This document shows, one piece after another, positions 28,801 to 39,277 of a stretch of DNA of 64,000 bases (position 1 is the stretch's first letter; each line of letters begins with the position of its first letter). The notes beneath the pieces were generated by a model. The model did not search any database. It saw only the letters and a program-made list of their open reading frames with translations, and was not told the origin of the DNA. The stretch lies in assembly GCA_916048095.2 (NCBI GenBank), contig OU696570.1, positions 4,065,018 to 4,129,017 of the forward strand, written 5' to 3'. The stretch comes from Sacculina carcini. Lineage: Eukaryota > Arthropoda > Thecostraca > Sacculinidae. Position numbers and translations under genes: made by a program.

Positions 28801-31800
28801 CTAGTTTTCCGAGGTTCGCCAAATTGACAGTTAGCATGGTCTCAATGCATGATTCATTTTGTAATTCAAAGTCTAGCAAGCGGCTTATGGCTACGTCTAC
28901 GCCAACGACGATGATTGATGCATAGATGGACTCCGTGGTGCAGTTGTTAGCACACCCGCCTCACAAGCGGGAGGTCCGTGGTTCGAAACCCGGCGGAGCA
29001 GAATTTCATTGGGCGAATTCTACCATCCCACAGCCCCTGTCCACCCAGCAGAAAATGATGGTACCAGATATCAGTCATGAGTTGTGCCATGCATTCTGGG
29101 GAGGTGGTCCTCTCTAATACGTCTTACGTCCTTGTGGCGCCATAGCGTGGAGAGGGTCGGTTCTGCGGTGGCAGCGAGCTGCACGGGGCACACCTGTGTG
29201 TTCATAAGCTTCGACTTCTTACCGTGTAGCAGCTGCCACTTAGCATTAAACCTTTAAGATGAATGTCGACCAGAGTGATCGAGTTGTCTTCGTTGAAGGA
29301 TGGGATCGCCTATCCTCTTAACCAGTGTTTCTCAACCCTTTTCTTGTCGTGACCTCTTTCACACAATGCGAGTCTCTGTGGCCCTCCAAAACATTATTTG
29401 GCTCCCTAGAAATTCTTGTGGCCCCATATGCACATGGATTGTCATATATCCTTCGTGTATAGTGAGAAAACATGGTGTCCCCCTTTTTTAAATTCTGTCC
29501 TATGACCCCCAAAAGGATCTCATGGCCCCTAAGGGGGTCATATGGCCCACGTTGAGAACACTGCTCTAAACAATGTCTTACCTCTTCCACTTACGTTTTC
29601 AGTGTATGTTTGTGCGGGTTTGCGGGTGTTGATGTGAGCGGAATTGGATAATTTCGGCGGATTTGTTGGATATCGACGATTGACTGCTGGATTCTGGAGT
29701 CGTTCATTCAGTCGGTTGTTAATTACGTTTCCTTTGTAATTGATTTGTGTTTCTTAATAATATGAATCGCGTCATGCCTCAGCACTGTAGCAAATTCAAT
29801 ACAACGAGCACTACGGCTTCAAATGTCTAACCAGGGGCGAAATTCTTAATTCAACAACATCGGCCTTCATTCAAAGTAATCGTCGGATTCGTTTGAGGAT
29901 TATTTAAGCGCGGAGTAGGATTCGTTGACGAAAATTCTTTTAGCGCGGAGTCGTAATCGCTTATTAGGGGTCCTTTGGTGTGGAGGGGGAATCTTTTACA
30001 CGTACTAGATTAGCGTGATGAGTAATCGAATTCGACTGGCACACCCGAGTTCACCGGAATCGATTCCAGTGGCCGCTCTCATATCCAAGTCCAGTCCTAG
30101 TGTCCAGTGAGTTTTCGCCTTTGCATTTTCTCCAAGCTCCGCTGTGTAACTTTCCACCTTGGTTATTGACCGCATTAACGCTTGAATGTGTGTATATATG
30201 CTTGTATTGTTCAATGTGTGTGTGTGTGTGTGTGTATGTGGTGCAGATGTCTCAGATCCGTTGTGACGTGGGGCGGTGTCGCGCCTGGCTGCGACTGTCA
30301 CTCAACGACGGCCTGCTCACCAGCTACCTGCAGGCAATTATGAACAACGGCAGCGGTGGCGGCGGCGTGTCACTGCACCTCTACTATGACCGACACGCTC
30401 TGCTACGCAGTCATGAACACGTGGACACTGTGTGTCGACAGCTGTCCGGCCTCGAGGCGACGCACTCATTCCAGCTGGCCGTCAACAGCTGCCTGCTCAA
30501 CAGCTGGCCACCAGACCCACTGCTGATGGCCGGCGTGGTCACCGGAGCAGTGGCCGAGCCGCGCCAGCCGGCCGTCGCCACCGGCATCGACGTGGCCGCC
30601 ATCATTGACGAGCCGTCCGGCCGCTGGACGCCGCTCACCGACGCCGAGCGCGACGGACAGCAGCGGCGCGACCGTGTGCTCGGCCGGACGCCGTCGCTCA
30701 TCATGGGCACGTTCGACGCCGATGGCATACTCGACTTCATCTCGCAGCGTCGCAACAGCACAGCCGCCGTTCCGTCATCAAACGGCAGCGCCGGCGGTGG
30801 TTCGCCGCTGTCGTGTGCGTCAGCATCAGCAACTCCGGCGGCGGCGGCGGCGGCGCTAGGTGCTGAATATCAGCCAGTCGAGCAGGAGCAGTCGTATATC
30901 AGCTTGTTGCAGTCATACCGCGCCGGCAGTCCGCGTGCGCGCTCGCTCATGCAGACGCCGGAGCTGGGCCGGTGCGTGATGCCGCCGCGTGCGCCCGCCT
31001 CGCTCACCGGCAGCTCGTCGCCGCTCGCTGACGCCGGCCAGCAGCCACGCTCGTCCGACGTCAGCTCCTCGGCGACGGCGGCGTGCGGCGGCGGCAGTGA
31101 TCGGCCAGACAGCGAAGCCGGTGCCAGCTGTTCGATCAAGCCGGCCGATGTGCAACCGCCGGCCGTTGATAATCGAGCGATCGACGTGCAAGCCGACGCT
31201 GACGACTTGGACGATGACGGTGGAGAAGTCTTGGAGGATGGCGGTGATCCGGCGGAGGCGGCGGCACGGAGACTGCTGGAGCTGCATGTCAGCGACGTGT
31301 TGCGGCGCTGCGAGCCGGTCGCTCCCGTCTCGCCGCCGCCTTCTCCGTCGGGCGGCGGGCCGGCGCTGCGGCCGCCTCCGCTGCACCGGCTGCCGCACAC
31401 GCTCGGGCTGCACGCACAGCACTACCGCTGCGCCGCCTGTCGCATCCACATCGGCGTGATTTACGACGAGCCGCGTGTGTGCGCCGTCGACGCGCTGTAC
31501 TATTGCGGCGGCTGTCATCGTGGCAGCGGCGGCGGCAGCTTCGGTTTAGGTTCGGTGGCCAGGCGCGCGGTGGTGCCGTCGCGTGTGCTGCACAATTGGG
31601 ACTTTGGCGAGTACGCGGTGAGCGAGCGCAGTTGGCGACGACTGCGGCGTGCGATGTACACGCGTGTCTACAACGTGTTCAAGCTGAACGCGACGCTGTA
31701 CGGCGTCGACGCGGTGCTGGAGCGGGCACGACTGTTGCGCACGCAGGTGCTGTTTTTGTACGCGTTTTTGCGCACGTGTGCGGCGGCTGCGTCGGCGCTC

Positions 31801-32382
31801 GACGCCCTGAGGTCGACGCTGACGGCGCTGCATCCAGACGACAACGACGATGACGTCGACGGCGGCGGCGATGACGCGTCCGACAGCGGCGTCAACTGCG
31901 ACGACGACGACGACGACGACAACAACGATGCGTCCGGCGAGATTTTCGACCGATCCGGCGATGAGGCTGACGACGCGTCCGCCGAGCGGCGGCCGTCGCA
32001 TTTGTGGCGTCACGTGCACCGCTACACGCTGGCCGACCTGCTGGCGTTGCGTGCCGGCCGCTTGACGCCGCTGCTACAGCGAGTCGTGATGGACGCGCGT
32101 GCTCATGTGTTGACGTGCGTCGGCTGCAGTCAGAAGGGCTTCATTTGCGAGGTGTGTCGCGACGCCGGCGTCATCTACCCGTTCGACCTGGCCACGACGG
32201 ACAGTTGTCGACGGTGCGGCGTGGTGCTGCATCGGCACTGCTGGCGCCAGGTGGACGCCGTGTGTCCGCGCTGCGAGCGCCGCCGCCGCCGCTCTCGTCG
32301 ACAATCAGTCCGGCAGGGCACAGTCGAGCAAGACGGACGGACAGGCGGCGGTGCGGCAGGTAGTTGCAGTAGCAAACAGTAG
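16894..32382 (+). CDS. RUBCN: Rubicon-like autophagy regulator (RUN + Rubicon homology domain)
   Basis: Two coding exons (16894-17463 and 30247-32382, both phase 0) give 901 residues; vertebrate Rubicon is about 970. Exon 1 begins with low-complexity Thr/Asn runs and then the RUN domain (STERLCGVLEAVFLHGV, PSFWPVVMLVTHST). The RUN domain continues seamlessly in exon 2 (CDVGRCRAWLRLSL, LHLYYDRHALLRS). A Ser/Gly/Ala-rich middle follows. The C-terminus is the zinc-binding Rubicon homology domain: YRCAACRIH, YYCGGCH, VPSRVLHNWDFGEYAVS, CVGCSQKGFICEVC, then CRRC...HRHCW and CPRC. By homology it binds the class III PI3K complex and Rab7 and restrains autophagosome and endosome maturation. An acidic tract of about 60 residues interrupts the homology domain. 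Further 5' non-coding exons cannot be excluded. Confidence 0.88.
19914..20102 (+). mobile_element. hAT MITE family M1, copy 1
   Basis: Termini CAGTGGCGGCGCCAGG and CTTGGCGCCGCCACTG are inverted repeats. The flanks CATGAATA/TATAAATA match at 6 of 8 bases. Other copies lie at 22759, 38253, 39864 and 54980. Confidence 0.9.
20529..21757 (-). mobile_element. 5'-truncated L2/CR1-type LINE (LINE-3)
   Basis: The minus-strand frame starts just before the reverse transcriptase catalytic box (YADDIQFL, about 21725-21748) and runs on through the thumb and C-terminal region (NLGSIFVSSL, FPRLDYCNSLYF, SWSSKSFFFYAPRLYNSLPS). Everything upstream of the box is missing. The 3' end at about 20529-20575 reads GGCGCTATAGCAAATACAC followed by (GTT)n, a typical L2-type tail. 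Confidence 0.88.
22759..22940 (+). mobile_element. hAT MITE family M1, copy 2
   Basis: Left end CAGTGGCGGCGCCAGG; the right end is degraded (GGTGCTGACACTG). Flanks TAGAGGTG and TAGTGGTG are an 8-bp target duplication with one mismatch. Confidence 0.88.
22941..23849. other. RUBCN intron sequence without recognised features
   Basis: AT-rich intron between the second M1 MITE and the 3' end of LINE-A. I see no exon, RNA gene or clear repeat. Confidence 0.5.
24078..26983 (-). CDS. LINE-A ORF2: endonuclease-reverse transcriptase, frameshifted
   Basis: The frame from 26983 encodes an APE-type endonuclease (LLNIRSARNK, LCLTETWL, GDFNFW, SDHSLL) followed by reverse transcriptase (YRPISLL, IDLSSAFDLVDH, SAVPQGSILGP, catalytic FADDIQIYL). 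It breaks at about 24480-24510: the frame that began at 26983 runs to a stop at 24401, while the conserved C-terminus (SCRFVFRLPSRH, SWSSKSFQYIAPRLYNKLP) continues in another frame to the stop at 24078-24080. There is no ATG near its start. The frame opens in -1 register from the end of ORF1, which suggests expression by ribosomal frameshifting. Confidence 0.88.
26980..28302 (-). CDS. LINE-A ORF1 with PHD finger and zinc knuckles
   Basis: Taking the ATG at 28302-28300, the protein is about 440 residues. It opens with a C4HC3 PHD-type finger (CSVC, CGLC, HKKC, WHCMDC). It then has an Ala/Thr/Val tandem repeat region (about 27840-27945) and ends with cysteine/histidine clusters typical of nucleic-acid binding (CCKSCLGLGH, CGHCAGTH, CYRCSLAG). 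PHD-bearing ORF1 proteins are known in CR1/L2-like LINEs and presumably coat the RNA. An in-frame ATG-rich extension reaches 28482, but the PHD-proximal ATG fits better. The stop is at 26982-26980. Confidence 0.85.
   Translation of the reverse strand: MPVMTNADCSVCNTPSSDISCGLCGQHLHKKCINVSAGLLRQIAKSSLRWHCMDCHEKLSLIADNHRPFTRSSDGGLITGLSPSLEKQIDTKISTAVAALRAEFMDSLDNATNIPPVAATDDPVTATAAVTATAAVTATAAVTATAAVAATAAAVDATAAPAPAPAPASTVTSAVTTRKTFCDGHNGNLSAVGGLAPKINASYSCILKSDSVSSEQIASALSNIPIRGVSKTETAFVIKCDSASGVALTMNSLSKSFPNSDISQPSRAPITPKITIPNIPPSLSSNALVESISAKNPSLSPFIEDGSMKFLFFTFAKSNSRCAVFAVTPICRDAIRVLGDRVYAHLSCLPVHSRYWISCCKSCLGLGHSASKCRSRPSSPRCGHCAGTHPSSQCHDRGNPKCYRCSLAGLMSHHSAFSLSCPSFVDAIVDLKQRTEDSKN
26983..26989 (-). 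promoter_or_regulatory. putative -1 frameshift site A AAA AAC
   Basis: The last codons of ORF1 read TCA AAA AAC TGA. The heptamer is in the zero frame exactly as X XXY YYZ requires and touches the stop. A -1 slip continues CTG ATT CTG into the ORF2 frame with no stop. I see no obvious strong downstream hairpin. Confidence 0.55.
28928..29255 (+). mobile_element. tRNA-Val-like SINE, full length
   Basis: The head has an A box, an anticodon arm CCCGC-CTCACAA-GCGGG (anticodon CAC) and a B box GGTTCGAAACCC. The acceptor and T stems mispair, so it is not a working tRNA. A body of about 250 bases follows, shared with 925-1141, and an AT-rich tail (ATTAAACCTTTAAG). It lies in the RUBCN intron. Confidence 0.85.
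29323..29563. mobile_element. hAT MITE family M2, copy 1
   Basis: Ends CAGTGTTTCTCAACC and GTTGAGAACACTG are inverted. Flanks CTCTTAAC/CTCTAAAC match at 7 of 8 bases. A relic with the same interior lies at 55945-56160. Confidence 0.88.
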
Positions 32383-33249
32383 CAGACAGGTGTGGCTCTG
32401 TACAGCGCCACTGTGACATCAATACTTATTGCTCTTGATTCATTTATATCGCTCGCTATTCATAACATTTGTGTGTGTGTGCATATATACACTTGAATTG
32501 ACATGCATTTTAATAGCAGGCGTGCGATTTGCGTATGTTTGCTCGTTATTATTTGCGTCATATTGATATTCTCATATCATACGGCCAATGCAAGCGCAAG
32601 TGGTTCGTAGTGTATATATGGCGGATTAAAAGCGTGAACATTTGTTCTGTAATTTTGTCTTTCCTGAACAAATTAATGTGAATGTTTGAATTGTTATGCC
32701 GTTCAAATGTGTCTGCTATTTGTGTTTTGTGTTTGTTTAGAAGGCTCTTTTTCTCAATCATTGTATTTCGCTGACTATGAGGGTGAATGGTGCGTTTTAT
32801 CAACCCCCGCAGCAATTGTCTGCATGCGCCATTTATTAAGAGGATTGTGCGTCGTTTTTGTAGCAATGGTTTCGTCTATGCTGGGTCACGATGTTCAAGT
32901 GTTTGAACTGTGCATTTTTATTGACACCGAAATTGGTCACGAGTCTTTCCATAAGGTTGTGCATAATTTTCAACGTATTTTTGCAGTGTTGTGTGTATAT
33001 GTGTGTTTGTAAGTATGTGTGTCACGACACTGATTGTGTAAACATTTCACAAATTTATATCGTGTATTTATTTGTCGTGTTTGTGTGGTGCATATTTTGT
33101 GTATAGCTTGGACCAATACACTACCACTTATAGTTTGAGTTCGGTTTAGTAGATTAGCTCGGTTCAGTTCGGTAGATTTTCGCAAAAAAACTGCATCATC
33201 AACTTGGCAACCTTCAACTGCATGTGTTCGTTCGTCGCACCTGCGCCGG
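32383..33249. other. intergenic region, convergent 3' ends
   Basis: Holds the RUBCN 3' UTR (plus) and the 3' UTR of the next gene (minus). A minus-strand AATAAA lies at 33067-33072, about 180 bases past that gene's stop. I found no clear plus-strand poly(A) signal close to the RUBCN stop and no other gene. Confidence 0.55.
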
Positions 33250-36200
33250 TTACGCCTCATTGCCAAGCAACTCCTGGGCCATGCCATACATTATCAAGCA
33301 CGTCTGCAAAAAGCAATCAATAAATATCAATATTATCAATTTATCAATAAAATACGGCTATAAAATCATATGAACAGTATGATTTCCATGTGATCCAAAT
33401 TTAGCCTCCCACAATGAAAATTTCTGACTACGCCCATGTCAAACGCACCTTGCAACGTGTAATGTATAATTATATCAATAATTGGTAATCAAATGGTTTG
33501 TGTCATGCAATATTTATCAGAATTAATTCAATTCGAATTCCTCGTTAGTAATGGAGCTAAGATCCTACGCTACGGACCTACGCTAAGATACGGCCTACGG
33601 ACCACTACGCTTACGTTTCAGTCCTGCTTTTCTTTCCCTTCCCTAACTAACCAAACCCAACTCAACCTCACTTAACGTAATAAGAGATAGAGAGCCAGGA
33701 CTGAAGCGTCGGCGTAATGATCCGTAGGCGCAATATACTTGTTCCCGTTAATCATTATTAGGGTGTCCTTTTGGTGCGCTAAAAATCCAGAAGGCTTGCG
33801 CTAAAAATTTAAAAAACTGTGCTAAAAAGTTGCACTTAAAAATTTGCAGACACTTCTCTAAAACCCGTAAAGGGGAGTGTAATCACTTAATTATGAAAAA
33901 CATACGTTTTGTTGATTGAAAATTGTACTTTTTACATTCCACAACTATTACTACAATACATTTTGAGCATTCGCGGTTGTGCTGGGATTGCCTGCTTCAT
34001 AAGCTTCAACTGTCACCTCACTGGCGACACGGGTGACATTTGGATGAGCTAAAAAACATAAATAGTTGCGCTAATAAGTTGAGCTCAACGTCTCGCCAAA
34101 ATATTGAATAATAGGGTACAATTTAAATAATAAGGTAATAAAATTTAAACACTGAAATCACTCCTTAACATTACATTTTGATAGCTTCACGTTTTTGTTC
34201 CTACTTAATGCATTTTGAACATTCGCATTGAGATTGTGTTTCACATGCTTGTCTAGTCTGTCGAGTCTGTCGCGCTGATGCCTGGTAGCGACATTTGAAT
34301 ATACAGTATTATTTGACAGACTCACTGGATGTTATTTTTGCATGTTCCAAAGTCTAAATAGATTTTGCAGATAAAATAGCATCTGATTATGCGGTAATTA
34401 TATTCAAATGTTCTTGATCTAACTAGTTGCTCTAAGGCTGCTCGAAAAGTAGAAAAATTAAAGTTTTATTTTATTGCACAAATGCACCTGTATATATTAT
34501 ATTGTCTATGTCTGTATTGTGTCTATATATGTGTCCGTATGCAGTGATATGCACACTCAGGATATCTAGCACCACACAAAGAAACAATGTTCACACGCCT
34601 TCCAGATAAATGTTTACCGAGTTTATGTTGACAATACATGAGCATATGCTGCATTGTACAACTTTACAACTGATTTTTTTTCCTGATAGTGTACAATTTT
34701 TTTCTTAAGGCTCACAAATTGTCCTAAATTCAAATAGTTGCTCTTAAAAATGAACAAGTAGCAAAAGTAGCACTAAAAACAGAAAGTTGCACAAAGTTGA
34801 ATTTATAACTTCTTTAATACTTACCTCAAATCAATAGAATACTGATTTTTCGGCTTCTCAGGATAAACAAAATCTATGATGAAAAAGTTGCATTTGTAAA
34901 AAAGGTCACCCCAATCATTAAGAGACCTGATGTTTAGGCACTTAAAATGGCAAAATGGGCAGGCGAATAGGCACGATAAAACAACAAAATAGGAAAATTT
35001 AGGTGTTTACTAAAACCGATATAAATATGAAAAATAATAAATTATTTTCATAACACATATTAAAACCATTTGAAACGTTTTTAAAAAGTTGAAAATGAAT
35101 TCGACGGCTACGGACTTGATTGGAACATATTCAATGTGTGGAAGAATATTTGTATCTAAATAATTTTCAGCTGCAACTTTTTCGCCTCCAATAACCTCAC
35201 ATCGATTGAAGTTTCACTAAATCTTTATTTTCCTCTAGTGCGCTTCTGAGCTTCACTTGTAAAACACGCCCATTTTCACCAGGAATATGAGTTATGCAAT
35301 GTATAGCGGAGTCCAGATGTGTTAATGCAGTCTCCAATGGCTTATGTTCTTCTTATGATCGAATTGGATTGGATTCTATTGATCGAATTGGGACGAAATG
35401 TAATTGAATCATTTTATAAACACAAGACCCTGTTGCATTCACTTGGTCGGATAGACTGCTAATTTGGACAAATAATTAAAGTTCTTCTAGCCGGTTCGTT
35501 CACACTAGCTCCGTTCATTCAATACACAAATTTCTGAATGTGTATGCACACAACACACACACAGACAACTACAAGATAGAGTTTAGCTAAATTGCAGTCA
35601 TAGACTCGCAATCATCGCTAATGTTTGGCTCAGCAGAAGCAATGCTATCTCTTCATTTGGTTTTGAGAAGCTCTAGAAGCCTACAATGCTTGATCTAACC
35701 TACCGTGTTATCTGTTTCCGTTATCTTCCAACTCTTATCCTCACTGTGATCTACTGTGTTTGGCTGGTTGATTCACTTGGGTCTGGTAAATTGTCTGGTC
35801 AGGATAATTCCTGCTACTGGTACTGTGTAGCCCAGTACAACCAGTCTCATAGTCGAGTGGTCGGCGACTAAACCGGCTCCCCCACTGGTTACCACCAGTG
35901 AGGAGGGTGGCTAGACACCCAGCAGGACTAAAAATATAACCTGTCCAAGGGCGTAAGAGCTACTCGCTAGCCAACGGCAATTTATCATATATTTTTATTT
36001 TTATTCTTTTATATCCTATGCTTTTTTCTTCTCTTTTTTATTATTTTATTATTACTATTAATTTTCACTTTGCTTTTTTCTCTAATCCCATAATATTATC
36101 TATTCCCTTACATTATTCACATATGTTTATGTGTATATATGTGTATGTATGTATATGTATGTCCGTGTGTATGTGTGCGTGTGCATGTGTTTGTGTGTAT

Positions 36201-39183
36201 GTATGTATTCAAATTTGCAAGCACCCATGTACTTTTTGTCGATTTGTGCTCCATATTTTTGTCTCCATACCGCTCTCCATGTGCCTACATGTGTCTATAC
36301 TTTTATTACTGCTCGCGCCTTTGCCATTGTAGCGTCCCACGTCTTACATATATATATAGTAGGGCCTTGTGTTTCTGTATATCAACGAAATAGTGCTGTT
36401 TATCGTTTATTCTTCATTAATGTTCATATTCTTCATTTATGATCATTAACTCTCCTACCATCGAAAGTGCGCTATATCAAATACATGTTGTTGTTGCTGT
36501 ACAATATACGAGCCCAACATCGGTCTAGTGAACTTATAATCAATCCTAGCCGTACCATCACTGATTACATTTCGCTGGTACAATTATTTGATTTAAATTC
36601 ATTGCATTCATTTATTTAATCTTTTTTTTGGACAAAATAGGCAAAATTTTCGATGAATGACCAAAATAGGCATTTATCCGTTAAAAATCTTAAAATAGGC
36701 AAATATAGGCATTTTGCCTGAACATTCGGTCTTTGATCATTATATAGGAAGTGTTCTGTAATTTTATTAATTATATTAAATTATAGTTATTCTAGTAATA
36801 ATATTAAATTATATTAAGGTGGTTTTAAAACGTAATCCTGTGAAAATTCAAAAATTATGTATTACTATAAAATCGAACTTGAAAGCCATGTTTTGGCGGA
36901 TATCATAAATCACATATCGTGGCAAATCTAATTGTAATTATTCGGGTAGCATATTGGATAATTTCGGCAAACAAGATATCCACACGTGTGTTCTCCCTAG
37001 CAAACAAATACCTTCGTTTGTCTCTGAAATGATTTGAAATGATTCGCTAAAACCAAATATAAACGAGTAAAAAATGAATAATAATCAAATAATATGGCTA
37101 CAAGATTCCTCAATGAAAAAAGCGTTTATCAACATCTAAGGCCATATAAGCCATAACGCGATTGACATCACAGCTCCAGTGGCGCAATCGGTTAGCGCAC
37201 GGTACTTATACGACAGTACTGAGTTATGCCGGGGTTGTGAGTTCGAGCCTCACCTGGAGCATGATTTTCGTTGAACAAGGTTTCAACCTTCATATTGGCT
37301 TGGTTTTGGTATATTGTATTGATCATATTATACATTGCTTTAAAACGTATTGATTACCGTTTTAATTGTTTGCTCTTTTCATTTCTCATCTCTTTTGTTG
37401 TGAATTGTTTTCATTGTGAACAGGTGGCTTTAATAAGGTTAACCAATTACTCACTTTACTCCTCAATTGCTTCGTAGTAAACTTATTTTAATTAGCTTAA
37501 TAATAAGTTAATTTGCACTGCATAATATATATTTTCTACTTAATAAATTACGACAACCAAACATTATTTACCATTTGAATAAACAGTTTATATCTTACAA
37601 TATCAGTATGATATAATTAAAAATTAATTAGTTGAGAAAAAATATAGGAAGAATAACCTTGTTATTTTGTATTGTCAATTAAACGTGAAATGATCAAATC
37701 ATATCGCATTAGATATTAACAAATCTTATCATTTATTGTGGATCTATTTTTCTGCTCGTAGATGTCAATGTCAAAAACTAGCATTTATTTTTTTTACTTG
37801 AACAAACAAATATAATATTTGTCTTTGTCCCACCTTCTGCTGGCGCAGCAGTTGAATTGCCGCTGGTTCAGTGCAGTCGGCATTGCATGGTATCTGCGCC
37901 GAGTTCGTCGCATTTTGCCGCACCCCCTCGTTGAGGTAGCTTCCCTCCGTTGAGCCATCACAGCTGTGTGGTGAAACAAACATGAAACATCTTCTAGAAC
38001 AGCAAGCATATTTGTGTAAAAATAAGACCGAGAGAGGCTAGGTGAGAAGTCAAATGTGTAGAACAGGCTGCCGTAAGGGACTCAACAGAATATATTCAAA
38101 CCAGAGCAGCCATTTTTCTATTGTTTAGTGCCAAATAAAACGAAACAACGAAATGTTATACTACAAGAACTGATAATTATAGAGAATTATACAAAAATTA
38201 TATAGACGAATACACACAAGAATTATAGAAGAATTATCCAAGAATAAGTATCCAGCAGGGGGCTTGGAGGCTGAAACCCCCAAAAATATGCCAAGTCCCT
38301 GAGCCCCCACAAATCCTGACCATGAAGTTTTCGGGTGAAGTTTCGCTATGTCCCCGAAATCTTTTTCCTTAGCCCTCCCACCGGAGAATTCTGGCGCCGC
38401 CACTGTATCGGCACTGTGGCTTCAGGACAATCTCACATGCTGTTTTGCATATGCTCATAGAAGCTCATCTGGTAGACGGGCAGCTGTTGTTTGATGGCTT
38501 CATTCAGCTCCATGCACGGCACAGCGGCGGGCATTTTCAAATTTATCGCTCTTCTGTGCTGCACTCGTCGGCTTCTGGACTGCAAAGGTGACACATCACA
38601 GGTAATTGTGTGTTTATCAGAGGCAAACTGTAGAGGTGAACACTCGGGTCTCACAGAACTCGACGATAAATGATAAATTAGCTGTTTCTGCAGTTGCGGC
38701 CAACAATGTGCACGATCGGCCGTATATTTCCACGGATAAAAACTAGAGAGTTACAGGATATAATGAGAAAGATCCATTTAATAGAGCATATAATCCCATT
38801 TTTATTCATATCTGATATATTCACTACCTTCAACTTGATGGCATCTATAACTAGATTAATTTCCAGCCTATTGTGTTTCTTACAAGACTTTAATTTTTTA
38901 TTGTCAAAGATGAAAAAGTACATATACTTGGCACCTAATTAATGTGTGTATGTGTGTGTGTGTGCGTGTGTGTGTGTGTTGATGCCTTATTGGTGCGCGA
39001 ATGTGAGTCGGGGTCGTTGTACTCGGTAGTTTGGTAATTGTGGTCGTTGAGTTTTTGAATCTGCATCGCTTTGGTGAGGCGTTTCATTCTGCGAGATTCG
39101 TCCACCTGTCAGCAACAACGCGACCGCTATACACCGACTGTACGTGTATTTACACGTACAGACACATTGGGACAGCACGACCA

Positions 39184-39277
<94 letters not shown>

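Noticed and set aside
28928-29000. tRNA-Val(CAC) gene
   Set aside because: The anticodon arm is perfect, but acceptor and T stems mispair, and a SINE body shared with another locus follows directly.
30411-32422. Multiple long minus-strand and alternative-frame ORFs over RUBCN exon 2
   Set aside because: The exon is very GC-rich, so stops are rare in all frames; only the frame with RUN and zinc motifs is coherent.
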